From Symbiodinium natans (lineage: Eukaryota > Sar > Dinophyceae > Suessiales > Symbiodiniaceae), in assembly GCA_905221605.1 (NCBI GenBank), contig CAJNDS010002570.1:305969-357652 (forward strand): a stretch of 51,684 nt of DNA, written 5' to 3'. A program made the translations under genes and the position numbers. The notes under the pieces are model-generated. The model was not told the DNA's origin and did no database searches. It saw only the letters and a list, made by a program, of their open reading frames with translations. Shown here piece after piece: positions 11,301-22,817 of the stretch (positions within the stretch are counted from its first letter, which is position 1; every line of letters begins with the position of its first letter).

Positions 11301-13669
11301 TTGGGGTTTAGGGTTTGGGGTTCAGAATTTGTAGGGTTTAGGCCCTAAATCTGCGGAATTTAAGGGTTTAGGGATTAGGATTTGGGGGGGTATAGGGTTT
11401 AGGACTTGGAGGGGGTAGTTCAGCATTTGTAGGGTTTACGGTTTAGAGTTTGTAGGGTTTAGGGCTATACGGTTTAGGTTAGGATACAGGATCCCTGCTA
11501 CAAAACTGAAGCTGGTCCCATAACCCTTCCCTCGTATGCCAGGGACACAGACCCTAAAACCTGAACCCTGAACCTTGATGACCTCCGAAGCCTACCGCAG
11601 AAACGCAAAACCCTAAACCACCTAAACACTGGAGACCCTGCATCTGGGCCCCTAAACCCTGAGCCTTTGTAAAGGCTTCACAGAGAAGCCTTTCCTCCAG
11701 TCACAGCTTTCCCAAAAAAGCTCCTTTTTCTGGCCTGATGATATCTTGGGGGTATTATGGGTGCCCCGAACCCTGGACCCTAAACCCTAAACCCTAAACC
11801 CTAAACCCTAAACCCTGAACCCTGAACCCTGAACCCTAAACCCTAAACCCTAAACCCTAAACTCTAAACCCTAAACCCTAAACCCTAAACCTAAACCCTA
11901 AACCCTAAACCCTAAACCCTAAACCCTAAACCCTAAACCCTAAACCCTAAACCCTAAACCCTAAACCCTAAACCCTAAACCCTAAACCCTAAACCCTAAA
12001 CCCTAAACCCTAAACCGAGCCGATTCTAGGGCCTCCCCCAGATATACCAAGGCACCTCCCGAACGCTGTCCGGTTCTACGGACGGGCCCTCGGGGGTGTA
12101 AGGTTGGAGCCATATGGTCCCTTAGTATGGTTTAGGGTTTACGGTGTCGGGTTTAGGGTTTAGGGTCTAGGGCTTAGGGCTTAGGGTTTAGGGTTTAGGG
12201 TTTAGGGTTTAGGGTTCAGTTTAGGGTTTAGGGTTGGAGCCATATGGTCCCTTAGTAGGGTCCCTTACTTGCAGGTTCCACAAGGGTGTAGGGTTTAGGG
12301 TTATAGCCACAAATATACATGTACTTATAACCTACTTAGGGGACTTAGGGGGCTTATAAGTGCAGTTATACTTATGGTCCCTTATACCCTTGTTGAAAGG
12401 GATTGAGTAAGGGATCCGAAGTATGGGCCCTTGTTATGTAGTGTGTATGTAAGGGTTCAGTAACAGGGGGCCCAGATTAAGGGCCCATACTTCAGATCAC
12501 TAAACCCTAAACCCTAAACCCAAAACCCTAAACCCTAAACCCTAAACCCTAAACCCTAAACCCTAAACCCTACACTCCTATTCACGCTAAACAAGCAAGT
12601 CAGGGATTGAGAAGGGGGAGAGCCGAGGTGGGGTCGAGAGAGTTCGATCCCTAAACCCAAAACCCTAAGCCCGAAGCCCGAAGCCCGAAGCCCTAAACCC
12701 TAAACCCAAGACCCGAAACCCTAAACCCTGAACGCTAAACCCTAAACCTTAAACCCAAAACAGAAAGAAGCGGAAGGACAAACCTGGGGATCGCTGGTTC
12801 TCCTGGGCTTCGGCTTCCTTGCCGGATTGCTGGCCACCTTTTCGGCGCCTTGCCGCCGGGTTAAGGGGTTTAGGGTTTAGGGCCTAGGGTTTAGGGTTTA
12901 GGGGTTCAGGGTCGTAGGGTTCAGGGTTTACGGTGTAGGGTTGAGGGGTTTGAGGGTTTGGGGGGGGGGCGAGCGTGGGTTCCTAGGGTTTAGGGTTTAG
13001 GGCCCTCTGGGTTCAGAGTATAGGTTTGGGGGCTGCTAGGGTTCAGGGGTTGTGGTTTGTGGTCCCAGGGTTGAGGGTTGTTTCGGGTTCAGGGTTCAGG
13101 GTTCAGGGTTTGGGGGGGTTCGGGGTGTCATGCTAGGACGTGCGGTTGGGTGTGAATCCCCGCCACTCCCCCCCCCCCCCCCTCCCTCAAGATTTACCTC
13201 CAAAGCCCTACGGAGCGCAGAACCCATATCAGCCCTAGTGCCCGGCTTGACAATAATAGAGTTTAAGCCTAAACCCTGAAAGGAAGACAGCAGTCTAGGG
13301 TGGTTCTGTTGGCTCAGTGTAGGGTGGGATGAAAATGTTAGATGGCCCTCAACAATCGCACCTGCTCTTCGCACCTGACGAAGCTTTCGGGAATCTCTTC
13401 TGTGTCCCAACCTTCACAGCTTCTGCGCCACAATCCAGCAAGCCCTAAACCCTAAACCCCAAAGGAGCCTGCCCTTGCTGCACTGGGCAAGACGGCAGCT
13501 CGGCGTTGAGGGTTAAGGGTTTAGGGCCTTAGGGGGTTTAGGGCTTTAGGGTTCAGGGGTTCGTGGGTGCACGGTTTTGGGTTTCGGGGTTTAGGGAGGT
13601 CTTGACAATTGTGGCATGTCCAGCCCAAAGCGTGCCTAAACTCTTGGAGGAGCTTGAGCAGGGGGGTGG

Positions 13670-13725
<56 letters not shown>

Positions 13726-16700
13726 TTAGGATTTTGTGTCTGACGGTTTTTAGGCAGTGCCTGGTACATTTTGAACCCTAAACCTAAACCCTAACGGAAC
13801 ACCAGAGTTTAGGTTCAGGCTTCCAACTTGGGCGGAAGGTTCCGCGAGCGGTTCGAGATCAGACTTCGCAGGTCTAACAAAGTCTCCTGTCTGATGGACT
13901 TCATACAGGGTTTAGGGTTTAGGGTTTAGGGTTTAGGGTTTAGGGTTTAGGGTTTAGGGTTTAGGGTTTAGGGTTTAGGGGGCACAGGGAAAATCACGTT
14001 TGGGAGAAATCCCTGTGCCGTGGGAAGAGTGTGACTCGATGCGTTGATTGAGGCGCGAAACGCTACTTAGCAATGTTCACTGAATTAGAGATGATATGGT
14101 TTCCTGTAGTTGCAGTAAGGTCAAAAGTCACGATGATGACACCGCCTTTTCTTCCAACAAGGGTGTAAAAGCCAAGCTGCTGACACCCTAAACCCTAAAC
14201 CCTAAAGCTCTAAACCCTAAACCCTAAACCCTAAACCCTAAACCCTAAACCCTAAACCCTAAACCCTAAACCCACAACCGCAAGAATCCAGCTGGTATCC
14301 TCGTCTTCTCAACTTGCCCTCAGCCGCAAGGCCTAACCTCAAACCCTAAACCCTAAACCCTAAACCCTAAACCCTAAACCCTAAACCCTAAACCCTAAAC
14401 CCTCTCAGCTTTGGTTGCTGACCTTCTTTCGTCAAGGTTGAGCAGCTGAGCCGAGGCGCCTACTCGAAAGAGCTCCCTGGCCTTTGCCTTTGTTCCTTTA
14501 GGTTTTAGGGTTTAGGGTTTAGGGTTTAGGGTTTAGGGCTGGAAAGATGGTTGTTGCAGACGCATGGGCGTGCTGCTGCCCCAAACCCTAAACTCCCCAA
14601 CCCTAAACCCGAAACCCTAAACCCTCAACCCTTATCCCTAAACCCTAAACCCTAGCCCTAAACCCTAAACCCCTAAACCCTCACTCGATCCTCCCCCCAA
14701 GGGGTCTTTAAGTGGATCCAAGGAAGCTGGTCCTCTCGGTGGCTCTTGGCGTTGGCTTTGGCATCTCCCTAGGCTCCTTGGGTTTTAAAGGTTCAGGGTT
14801 TAGGGTTTAGGGCTAGGGTTTAGGGCTTGGGGTTTAGGGTTTAGGGTTTTGGGGTTTGGGGAGTTGGAGGGTTGAGGGTTTAGGGTTTGCGAGTTCGGAG
14901 GGTTTGAGGTTGCTAAAGCCTGCCTAAGCCCTCCAGGTCTTCTGAGCTATAGATAGATCTTCAGCTCTAGAGGCCCAGAAGTCCGACAGACCCCATACCC
15001 TACATCCCAAACTCAAAAAAACCCCTAAACCCTAAACCCTAAACCCTAAACCCTAAACCCTAAACCCTAAACCCTAAACCCCACCTCATCCCACAGGGCA
15101 GCACCGGCGTTTGTCTGCCAGGCATGGCCAAAGTGTACTTTGACCTACCACTCTTCATGTTCCTTGGTTCCCCGGTTTAGGGTTTGGAGTTTAGGGTTTA
15201 GGGTTTAGGGTTTAGGGTGCAGGGTGCAGGGTTCAGGGTTCAGGGTTCAGGGTTCAGGGGTTTAGGGGTTTAGGGGTTTAGGTGTTTTAGGGTTTGGGGT
15301 TGAGGGGTCTAGGGTTCATGATCCTTGGTTCCTCGGTGGTACTTGTTGTTCGTCAGGGCATCGGGTTTCAGGGTTGGGGGTTGAGGGGTTTAGGTTGGGA
15401 CGTTCCCCCTTATAGTAACAGTCCTTAGTAGGGATTATAGTAGGGAGTACGATAATCCCTGTGATTTTTTTGTGCTTCTTAAGCAAATAGTAGTTTAGGG
15501 TGCAGGCCTTAGTGCTCCTCACAAGCCTTGAGCAGAAAGGGTTCCCTTTATCGCTCCTGGGGTTCCTGGGGGTTAACCTAACCCCTAAACCCTAAACCCT
15601 AAACCCTAAACCCTAAACCCTAAACCCTAAATCCCTGAAGTCCTAAACAAAACCCTAAAACCCTCCACCCTAAACCCTAAACCCTAAACCCTAAACCCTA
15701 AACCCTAAACCCTAAACCCCACACCCTGAACCCTAAACCCTAAACCCTGAACCCTAAACCCTTAACCCTAAACCCTAAACCCTAAACCCTAAACCCTACC
15801 AAACAGCCCTCAGACGCCCAGGATCCTGCTCGTGGGCTATCTGCTGTGCCTTGTGCTGACTTTTCTGGCAGATGAGGTGCCCGGAGCCATCTACTTGAAG
15901 CCCTGAATGAAGCCCTGGGGGTTTAGGGTTTATATAGGGGGGTTTTAGGGTTTAGGGTTTAGGGTTTAGGGTTTAGGCTTTACCCCAAGCCCTATACGTT
16001 TAGGTTGAGGGGCTGGGGTTCAGGGTTCAGGGGGAACAGAGATAGGGCGGTTTAGGGTTTGCGTTTCAGGGTTTAGGGTTTGGGGTTTAGGATTTGAAGT
16101 TTAGAGCTTGTTTCGGGTTTAATTTTATCCTGAACCCTGGACCCTAAACCCTAAACCCTACACCCTAACCCTAAAGCCTAAAGCCGAAACCCCAAACCCT
16201 ACTTTCTTCCGTCCCCACAGGTGATCGTCTGCATCGCCTGGGATTCTGCCGGGGTGACGACTGGTCCTGTGACGGCCTCCTGGTTGCGTTTTGAGGGAGG
16301 GCTTAGGGTTTGGGGTTTAGGGTTTAGGGTTTCGGGTTTAGGGTGAGGGCTTTGGGGTTTTAGGGATGTAGGGTTTAGGGATATAGGGTTTTGGGGTATA
16401 GGGTTTAGGGATATATTGCAAAGGCCGCTGGCCTCTTTATCTGTTACCCTAAATCAGAGACCCCGAATACATGCCCCATAAAACAGAAGCCCTACTCAAA
16501 GAGACCAGCAACCCTTATGAGGGACATGGGGTTTAGGGTGTAGGGTTAAGGTTTAGGGTTTGGGGCTTTAGGGATATACTTGGAGGTTCAGGCGTACTTC
16601 TAACCACAAGAAAACTGTACTTATAAGCCCCCTAAGTCCCGTAAGTGGGTTATAAGTAGACTTATTATTGTGGTTATAAGTACCCATGAGCCTCCAAGTA

Positions 16701-19700
16701 GGGTTTAGGGATATAGGGTTTAGGGTTTAGGGGTTTAGGGGTTTAGGGTCTAGGGGTTTAGGCTTTGGGGTTTACGGGTTTAGAGTTTAGGGGCTTAGGC
16801 TTCGGGTTCTGGGATGTTTGGTCTTTTGGTTTAGGGATTAGGGTTTAGGGTTTAGGGTTTAGGGTTTAGGGTTTAGGGTTTAGGGTTTAGGGTTTGTTTA
16901 GGGATTTTCGGGATTTAGAGTTTGGGTGTGTGGGCTTGGTTTTGGTTTGGGCATTCAGGAGACCAAACCGTCTGCTCAAATCGCCCGCAGCCTAAAACGA
17001 AAATTTAGCCTCCTAAAACCTGCAGTGCTGAGCACGCGAGAGGCTCTCTTCATGGAATCCTTTACTGCCCCACCCCTCCCCCAGGCCACCCTAATTACTA
17101 CTCCCTACCGGAAAAGAAGCTAGCCAGGGTGTTCACCCTGGGGGGCCGTAACCCCCCGAAAGCCCTAACCCTCGAACCCCAAGCCCCAAATCACTCCCCG
17201 ACCTCTACTAAATTTAGGAAAGTCCAGGGATTCAAAAGGGGGCTTCCAGGGGGGTCCTAGACCTGCTTCAGGGATTTAATTCCAAAACTGCAAAAACCAA
17301 GGAGTCAGCTGACTAGGGGGGTCGCAGTCAGTAAGCGTCAGCAGTTGGTTGGGTCGGGAGGGTCGGGGTCACCGGGTATAGGAGGTCAGAGAGGGGGGTC
17401 GGGCACTGGCCCGGCATTGCGGAGGGGAGGCATGGGGCATGGCTCTGGCTCACGGGGTTTCTGAAAGCTTGTACACGAGATGCTGAACCCTAAGCCCTAA
17501 ACCCTAAACCCTACACCGCCTAAACCGCCTAAACCGCCCAAACCACCCAAACCCTAAACCCTAAACCCACAAAAGGGTTCGAGCGAGTGACAAATCAGGG
17601 GATCCTTGCAGTTGGGGCGGCGCCCAGCCCTTGAACCACAAGCTTAAGGTTTAGGGTTTGGGGTTTAGGGTGGCCCTAGCCCGGCAAAACCCCCGTAACG
17701 TATCCGAAGCCAAACAGGAACAGCTTGCTTTTCTCAAGTCACTGCACAAAGATTAGGGAGTTATCTGCTCCCCTGGGGAGGTATACCTATAGATAGTTCT
17801 TTAATTCTCGACTACCCGGTCAAGAATAACTAAGTGAACTGAAATTTCCATTTTTTTTTTGCGCCTTTCTTCGCCGGTGCCGAAGCGCCAGCATGCCGCG
17901 CCGTTGACCATCCGCTGTCTTGCCGGCTCCACGTTTGAGCTCCATGTGCACGATACGGATCCAGCCCCGTTTCCGTCCGGAGACGCGTCGCAGAAAGTGT
18001 TGGCCTTTCAGCTGCGTCAATCGTGCTGACGTCCGGTGGGCGTGTCCTCGAACTGCTCCAGCCGCTGCTGCAACAAACTCAAAACCAAGAACTCACATAC
18101 GTGGTGCGGAAATATGGTGCAGGCTGCGCCGCACGCTGCATAAAGCGATCGCTATCAAAGACAGGATTTAATCAAGACACGGATGCCATGGATGTCCTTG
18201 TTGCCTTGGCCTTCGGCTGTGATTTCAACCAGAGCCTAGAAGGGGTGCAGCTTCCCAGCGGCCTACAGACCTTGACATTCGGTGAGAACTTCAACCAGAG
18301 CCTGGAAGAGGTGCAGCTTGCCAGCGGCCTACAGACCTTGACCTTCGGCCACTGTTTCAGCCAGAGCTTGCAAGGGGTGCAGCTTCCCAGCGGCCTCCAG
18401 ACCTTGACCATCGGCAATTGTTTCACCCAGAGCCTGGAAGGGGTGCGGTTTCCCACCGGCCTACAAATCTTGACCTTCGGTGTCAACTTCAACCAGAGCT
18501 TGAAAGGTGTGCAGTTTCCCAGCGGCCTACACACCTTGACCTTCTGCAAGAACTACAACCAGAGCTTGGATGGGGTGCAGCTTCCCTGCAGCCTACAGTC
18601 CTTGACCTCCGGCGGCCACTTCGACTGCTTGGTTGGGGTGCAGTTTCCAAGCTCCCTACTGTGTTTCTCCTCGCGTATTTTTAAGGCAGACATCTGTCAA
18701 ACGCTGAGCTAGCAAGGCCAGGGTTTAGGCAGCAAAATAGGTTGTTCTCTAAATTAGGATCCCTGTTTGGGGGCCCTTTGCTCTACGCATACGTTTCCCG
18801 AGTACCATTCAGTCGCAACTTTCCCTCAGGTGGAACGCATACCTCATACGCACTGGTGAGCTGGGTAGTCCTGGGGCGCCTGACACCTCGTTGCTTCTTA
18901 GTAGGGGGGTTGTGGAGTTAAAATGGCTTGGGTCCTGTCCTCAGAACACACACACATACCCACAGCAGACATGACGAACCCAAGTCGACGGCATGGGAAT
19001 GTATGTGCAATCCGGGGTTCTGACGAATGTTTGGATCCCACGAACATTCGAGAAAGTGCTCTGTACCTTTCCATTATCTAAGAGATCTTCCACGTTATTC
19101 CTCGGATGTTACTTTCTATATTTTCATAAACCCTAAACCCTAAACCCTAAACCCTAAACCCTAAACCCAATTATATCTGTACTTATAAACCCCCCCCCCC
19201 TAAGTCCCCGAAGTAGGCTATAAGTCGATTTGATAATTAGACCCTAAACCCTAAACCCGAAACCCTAAACCCACCAGTGCACCTCTAAGCAGACTTCATG
19301 CCACCCCAAACTTCGAAGACCCTAAAACCCTAAACTTCCTAAACCTAACCCATCCTAAACTTCCTAAACCCTAAACCCCAGGGTTTAGGGTTTAGGGTTA
19401 GGGTTGAGGGTTTAGGGTTTAGGGTTTAGGGTCTAGGGTTTAGGGTTTAGGGTTTAGGAAGCCGTAAATTCTTTGCAGGGGTGTTTTTTTTGGTAAACTG
19501 CGTCGGGGTGGCACCGGGCTGGGATGCGAAACCGATGCGAATCTTTTCCTTAAGGACCCATGAGGCCTTAAGATTCTTAGGGTTTAGGGTTTAGGGTTTA
19601 GGGTTTAGGGCTTAGGGTGCAAAACCCTAAACTTTGAAAACAAAGAAGGTAGCAAAGAAAAAGTTTGCTCAAAAGGGGGTTCCAAGACCACCCCGGTTTA

Positions 19701-20784
19701 CCCTAGGCACGTTTATTTTTTCTTGCAAGGCGCTAGGCTGCTAATGTGAAACCCTGAACCCAAGACCTGTACTTGGGTAGTTCCTTTAACTTGTTTTTGG
19801 GTCCCCTAAATAGTACGGCACCCTTGTAAGAACCCCAAACCCTAAACCCTAAACCCTAAATCCCCAAGGGGGACCCCACTTCAGTGAGCTACCTGATTCC
19901 CCACACCCCTGGCGCCTTGAACAGAGCGGCCCCTGCGTCTGCCTAGGTTTTAGGGTTTAGGGTTTAGGGTTTAGGGTTTAGGGTTTAGGGTTTAGCTGAA
20001 GCCCTCACTCCAATGCCTGCTGGGAGGTTCAGGGTACTTTGTAACCCAATTACGCTGTACTTATAACCCATTGTAACGCGATTAGGGTACTAGGGGGGGA
20101 CCCTAAACCCCACGGCCTACATCCCAAGCCCCAAGCCCCAAGCCCCAAACCCCAAACCCCAAACCCCAAACCCCAAACCCCAAACCCTAAACCCTAAACC
20201 CTAAACCAATGAATAGGTGCCTATCGTCTTAGCTGCTGGCTTGGCGCTGGGCAAGGCGTCAGCGAATGGCTTCCCAAGGGTAAGAGTTCTGGCTCACGTT
20301 TTGGGTTCGGGGTTTAGGGTTCAACCCTAAAACCTAAACCCTGTTAGCTCTGCCTCCGAAACCCGAAACCCAAAGAGGACACCGTGGCGGTTGCTGAAGA
20401 TTGCGGGAGTCCCTTTTTATCGTGTAGATGTACATCCCACCTTTCTTGCAGTTTCGGCCACCACAAGAAGGGCCAACAAGAGCCCAACATCTTCCACACC
20501 GAAGCCCGACAACCCCTAAACCCTGTAAACCCTATAAACCCTAAATCCTAAACCCTAACCAAACCCCAAACCCCAAACCCCAAGCCCCAAACCCCAAACC
20601 CCAAACCCGAAACCCGAAACCCCAAACCCCAAACCCTAAACCCCAAACCCTAAACCCCAAACCCTAAACCCTAAACCCCAAACCCTAAACCCTAAACCCC
20701 AAAGGAGTCGACGGCTTCAGAGGGCTTCGGCCTCCTAAGCTGCGCCTCCATAGGCCCCATCTTGGCTGTGCCGCTGCGGCCGCA
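8321..20784 (+). CDS. DUF1538-type membrane protein, domain copy B (multi-exon)
   Basis: Exons: 8321-8383, 10421-10471, 11160-11223, 12768-12844, 13465-13494, 14437-14471, 14723-14781, 15122-15158, 15822-15876, 16221-16274, 20217-20279, 20723 to about 20784. From 10,421 on every junction is in frame. The read-out follows the family order: CRAVLPLAGFLLL (first membrane helix), LVTLTGLLCCL, VGMFLFTLGLDGGLVPLG, LLGFGFLAGLLATFS, EPALAALGKT, VEQLSRGAYSKE, LVLSVALGVGFGISLGSLG, KVYFDLPLFM, ILLVGYLLCLVLTF, AWDSAGVTTGPVT, VPIVLAAGLALG, GFGLLSCASIGPILAV. Donors are GT (11,224; 14,782; 15,159; 15,877; 20,280) or GC (10,472; 12,845; 13,495; 14,472; 16,275). The link between 8,383 and 10,421 is open; 8468-8500 and 8887-8945 are possible further exons. 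A hydrophobic integral membrane protein, probably an ion or small-molecule transporter by analogy only. The 3' end after 20,784 is not identified. Confidence 0.78.
8497..8612. mobile_element. MITE family 4 copy with telomeric insert
   Basis: Termini ATATGGGGGTTTACGAAA and TTTCGGAATCCCCCATAT enclose four CCCTAAA units at 8,514-8,541. The element thus combines a transposon end structure with telomere-type DNA. Confidence 0.7.
8698..8822. mobile_element. MITE family 2 copy
   Basis: TACTTGGAGGTTCATGGGTA at the left, GTACCCTGAACCTCCAAGTA at the right; close to the 8,034 copy. Confidence 0.8.
9898..10021. mobile_element. MITE family 1, second copy with 9-bp target duplication
   Basis: Same 124-bp element as at 793-916. 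Here TAGGGCTTA occurs on both sides (9,891-9,899 and 10,020-10,028), a clear candidate target-site duplication. The boundary is then CAGGGTGGGG...CCCCACCCTG. Confidence 0.85.
10971..11180. repeat. 21-23-bp direct repeat at a DUF1538 exon edge
   Basis: GGTCGGGGCATGTTCCTTTT (10,971-10,990, continuing CAC) recurs as GGTCGGGATGTTCCTTTTCA at 11,159-11,178. The second copy is the start of exon 11,160-11,223; the first is an intronic decoy with its own AG just upstream. About 165 bp of CCCTAAA-type and variant repeats lie between. Inserting repeat DNA with target duplication would produce this. Confidence 0.75.
11766..12016. repeat. Longest CCCTAAA array
   Basis: About 35 nearly perfect CCCTAAA units inside intron 11,224-12,767 of the DUF1538 gene, with a few CCCTGAA variants near the left end. 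It is followed at 12,128-12,231 by the opposite orientation, giving a potential long hairpin. Confidence 0.95.
12102..12257. repeat. 26-bp direct repeat flanking a TTTAGGG block
   Basis: The word GGTTGGAGCCATATGGTCCC, continued by TTAGTA, occurs at 12,102-12,127 and 12,232-12,257 with about 104 bp of TTTAGGG-type repeats between. It looks like a duplicated target or repair junction around inserted telomeric DNA. Confidence 0.85.
13672..13724. repeat. Poly-G tract, 53 bases
   Basis: Uninterrupted G run in intron 13,495-14,436. Shorter runs lie at 30,176-30,194, 42,060-42,078 and 20,811-20,836; C runs at 21,243-21,267 and 20,788-20,800. Confidence 0.95.
15397..15475. mobile_element. MITE family 3, left-half copy
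   Basis: TTGGGACGTTCCCCCTTATA then GTAACAGTCCTTAGTAGGGA; no clear right terminus. Lies inside intron 15,159-15,821. Confidence 0.6.
16577..16700. mobile_element. MITE family 2 copy inside the large DUF1538 intron
   Basis: TACTTGGAGGTTCAGGCGTA at the left and TACCCATGAGCCTCCAAGTA at the right, placed in a TTTAGGG-rich stretch about 300 bp after donor 16,275. Confidence 0.78.
17905..18712 (+). pseudogene. Ubiquitin-like plus FNIP/LRR-repeat ORF, frameshifted, nested in a DUF1538 intron
   Basis: An open frame at 18,023-18,712 encodes 229 residues with six 22-residue (66-bp) repeats of the type FNQSLEGVQLPSGLQTLTFG, plus a degenerate last one. This matches the FNIP-type leucine-rich repeat pattern, a solenoid for protein binding. 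Before the repeats, residues read LTSGGRVLELLQPLLQQ and LTYVV, like the second half of a ubiquitin fold. The first half (LTIRCLAGSTFELHVHD) lies upstream in another frame, at about 17,905-18,020, and ends at a stop, so one base appears lost near 18,020. The only nearby ATG (about 17,892) is in yet another frame. No introns and no telomeric repeats occur at 17.7-19.1 kb, unlike all surroundings, so a retrocopy inserted in intron 16,275-20,216 is likely. No spliced-leader relic was seen. Alternatively a short intact gene starts at 18,023. Confidence 0.65.
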
Positions 20785-21003
20785 GCCCCCCCCCCCCCCC
20801 TTTTTTTTGGGGGGGGGGGAGGGGGGGGAGGGGGGGTTTAGGGTTTAGGGTTTAGGGTTTGGGGTTTGGGGTTTGGGGTTTAGGGTGGTGGTTGGGCCGC
20901 TCAGGATTCGTGTATGTTTTTGTTTGGCTTGTAGGGTTTGGGCTCTTTTTTTGTTGACGATTTTTTGTTGGGTTCGTTTCGTACATGTTTTAGTGGGTTT
21001 AGG

Positions 21004-21102
21004 TTGGGATGTTCACCCTTTGGCTGAAAGTCCTTAATAGAGACTTTAGTACTTTTTATCATGATCCCTCTAAGGACTGTTGGTATAGGGGGGAACATCC
21101 CT
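21004..21102. mobile_element. MITE family 3, complete copy
   Basis: TTGGGATGTTCACCCTTT at the left and GGGGGGAACATCCC at the right form inverted termini. The centre reads GTCCTTAATAGAGACTTTAG. Related pieces: 1-50 (right half, cut by the window edge), 105-126, 15,397-15,475 and 38,820-38,905. Confidence 0.7.
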
Positions 21103-22695
21103 AAACCCTAAACCCTAAACCCTTGTGGGTTGGTAGGGGAGTAAGGCAACTTGCGGGTTCTTGACACCTGGGAGACCCAGCGGCTTAAGACCCGAACAGG
21201 CCACCTAGCCCTCACACCCACATACCCTAAACCACACAAAGCCCCCCCCCCCCCCCCCCCCCCCCCCTCCCCGCCTCAAACCCTAAACCCAAAGCCCTAA
21301 ACCCTAAACCCTAAACCCTAAACCTTCCCCCCCAAAAAAATCATCCGAGGCTGATTAGCAGCCTCCTGGCGCCTTCTACAACACGTCGCAGCTCCGACCC
21401 GGCGACCACGGAACTCCGAAACCTCGCCCCCTGGGTCCCTTTAAGGGTTTTTTTTAGGGTTTAGGGTTTAGGGTTTGGGGTTTGGGGTTTAGGGTTTAGG
21501 GTTTAGGGTTTAGGGTATACCTACTTTATTTGCAACCCTACAAACCCTATGAGGGGATCGATTCTTAAGAACTTTCAGAAAAGTGGTTTTGGGTTCTCAA
21601 GGTATAGGGCCTACTTCGGGCTTAGGGCTCAGGGCCTAGGGTCATTTCTCAGGGATTCAGAAGGAGCTGTTGTTAAGGGTAGAAGGGCTCGTAGTTGTTT
21701 GTAAGAGTTCCGAAGGGCTTATACGTGTTCAGACTTTGTGTCCCCATGCGGTCATGTTTTCCAAAAATGCCTTCAAGCAAACCCCAAGCCGTAAAGCCTA
21801 AACCCTAAACCCTGAACCCTAAACCCGAACCCTAAGCCCTTAACCCTTAACCCTAAACCCTAAACCCGAAACCCTAAACCCTAAACCCCAACTACAAGAG
21901 AACATGTCGGGTTCCCCTGGTGCTCGAGGCTTTCCGCTCCCAAGCGCAATCCGTCTTCGAGAGTTCGACCTTCGAGGGCCCAGCCACGACCTTCTGAGAG
22001 CTTCGTCTCAAGGCGGGCTTGGGGCTAGTTTCGGGGTAAGGTTTAGGGTTTAGGGTTTAGGGTTTAGGGTTTAGGGTACAGGGTTTAGGGTTCAGGGTTC
22101 AGGGTTCAGGGTTTAGGGTTTAGGGTTTAGGGTTTAGGGTCTTCTTTCGGATCTTTTGGGTCAAGGTACTCGGGTTTAGGGTTTCGGGTTTGGGGCTTCG
22201 GGTTCTAGGTGCTCCACGTCAGGGCATGGGTTAAGGGTTTAGGGTTTAGGGTTGAGGGTTTAGGGCTTACGGCTTAGGGCTTAGGGCTTAGGGTGCATTG
22301 ATGGCTGATGAAAGTTGTTTTCGGGGCCTGGGGCATTTCAGGAGTTAGAGTCCCTAAACCCTAAACCCTAAACCCTATACCCTAAACCCTAAACGACGCA
22401 ACCCACCCTCCTAAGCCCTTTCGCCCCCCTATCCCGATTCCCTATCCCCATAGACCGCTCACCCCTGTCCGATTCCCAACCTAGGAACCTTCGGGGAAGT
22501 CAGGGTGGGGCTACGGTTGTAGAATGAACCCTAAACCCTAAACCCTAAACCCTAAACCCCCAAGGAGGAGCCTCGGGCTTGCTCTATGCCCATCAAAACC
22601 CCCTGAAGTCCTGAGTGAGGCCCTGTAGGTTCGCCCGCCTGCTCGCAGGTGCCAACCTTCCTGAGCCGAGAAGGGATTTCGAGTGTAGATGGTTG

Positions 22696-22817
22696 TACAG
22701 GGTGGGGCCCCCTTACTATACTAACTGTAGTGAAGAGACTTATGCCCTAACTTAGGATCCTTATAACCCAATTTAGGGCCCTTGTAACTCTACTTATAAC
22801 TAGGGGGCCCCACCCTG
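22696..22817. mobile_element. MITE family 1, third copy, inverted
   Basis: The same termini (ACAGGGTGGGGCCCCC and GGGGGCCCCACCCTG) in the opposite internal orientation, with a few substitutions. It sits just after an exon-like stretch (VPTFLSREGISSVDG, 22,651 on). Confidence 0.8.

Noticed and set aside
13819-13907. Protein-like frame GGRFRERFEIRLRRSNK after a TTCAG
   Set aside because: It lies inside intron 13,495-14,436, whose flanking exons join perfectly in the DUF1538 order (LGKT then VEQLS). It shows how easily a 90-bp window stays open by chance.
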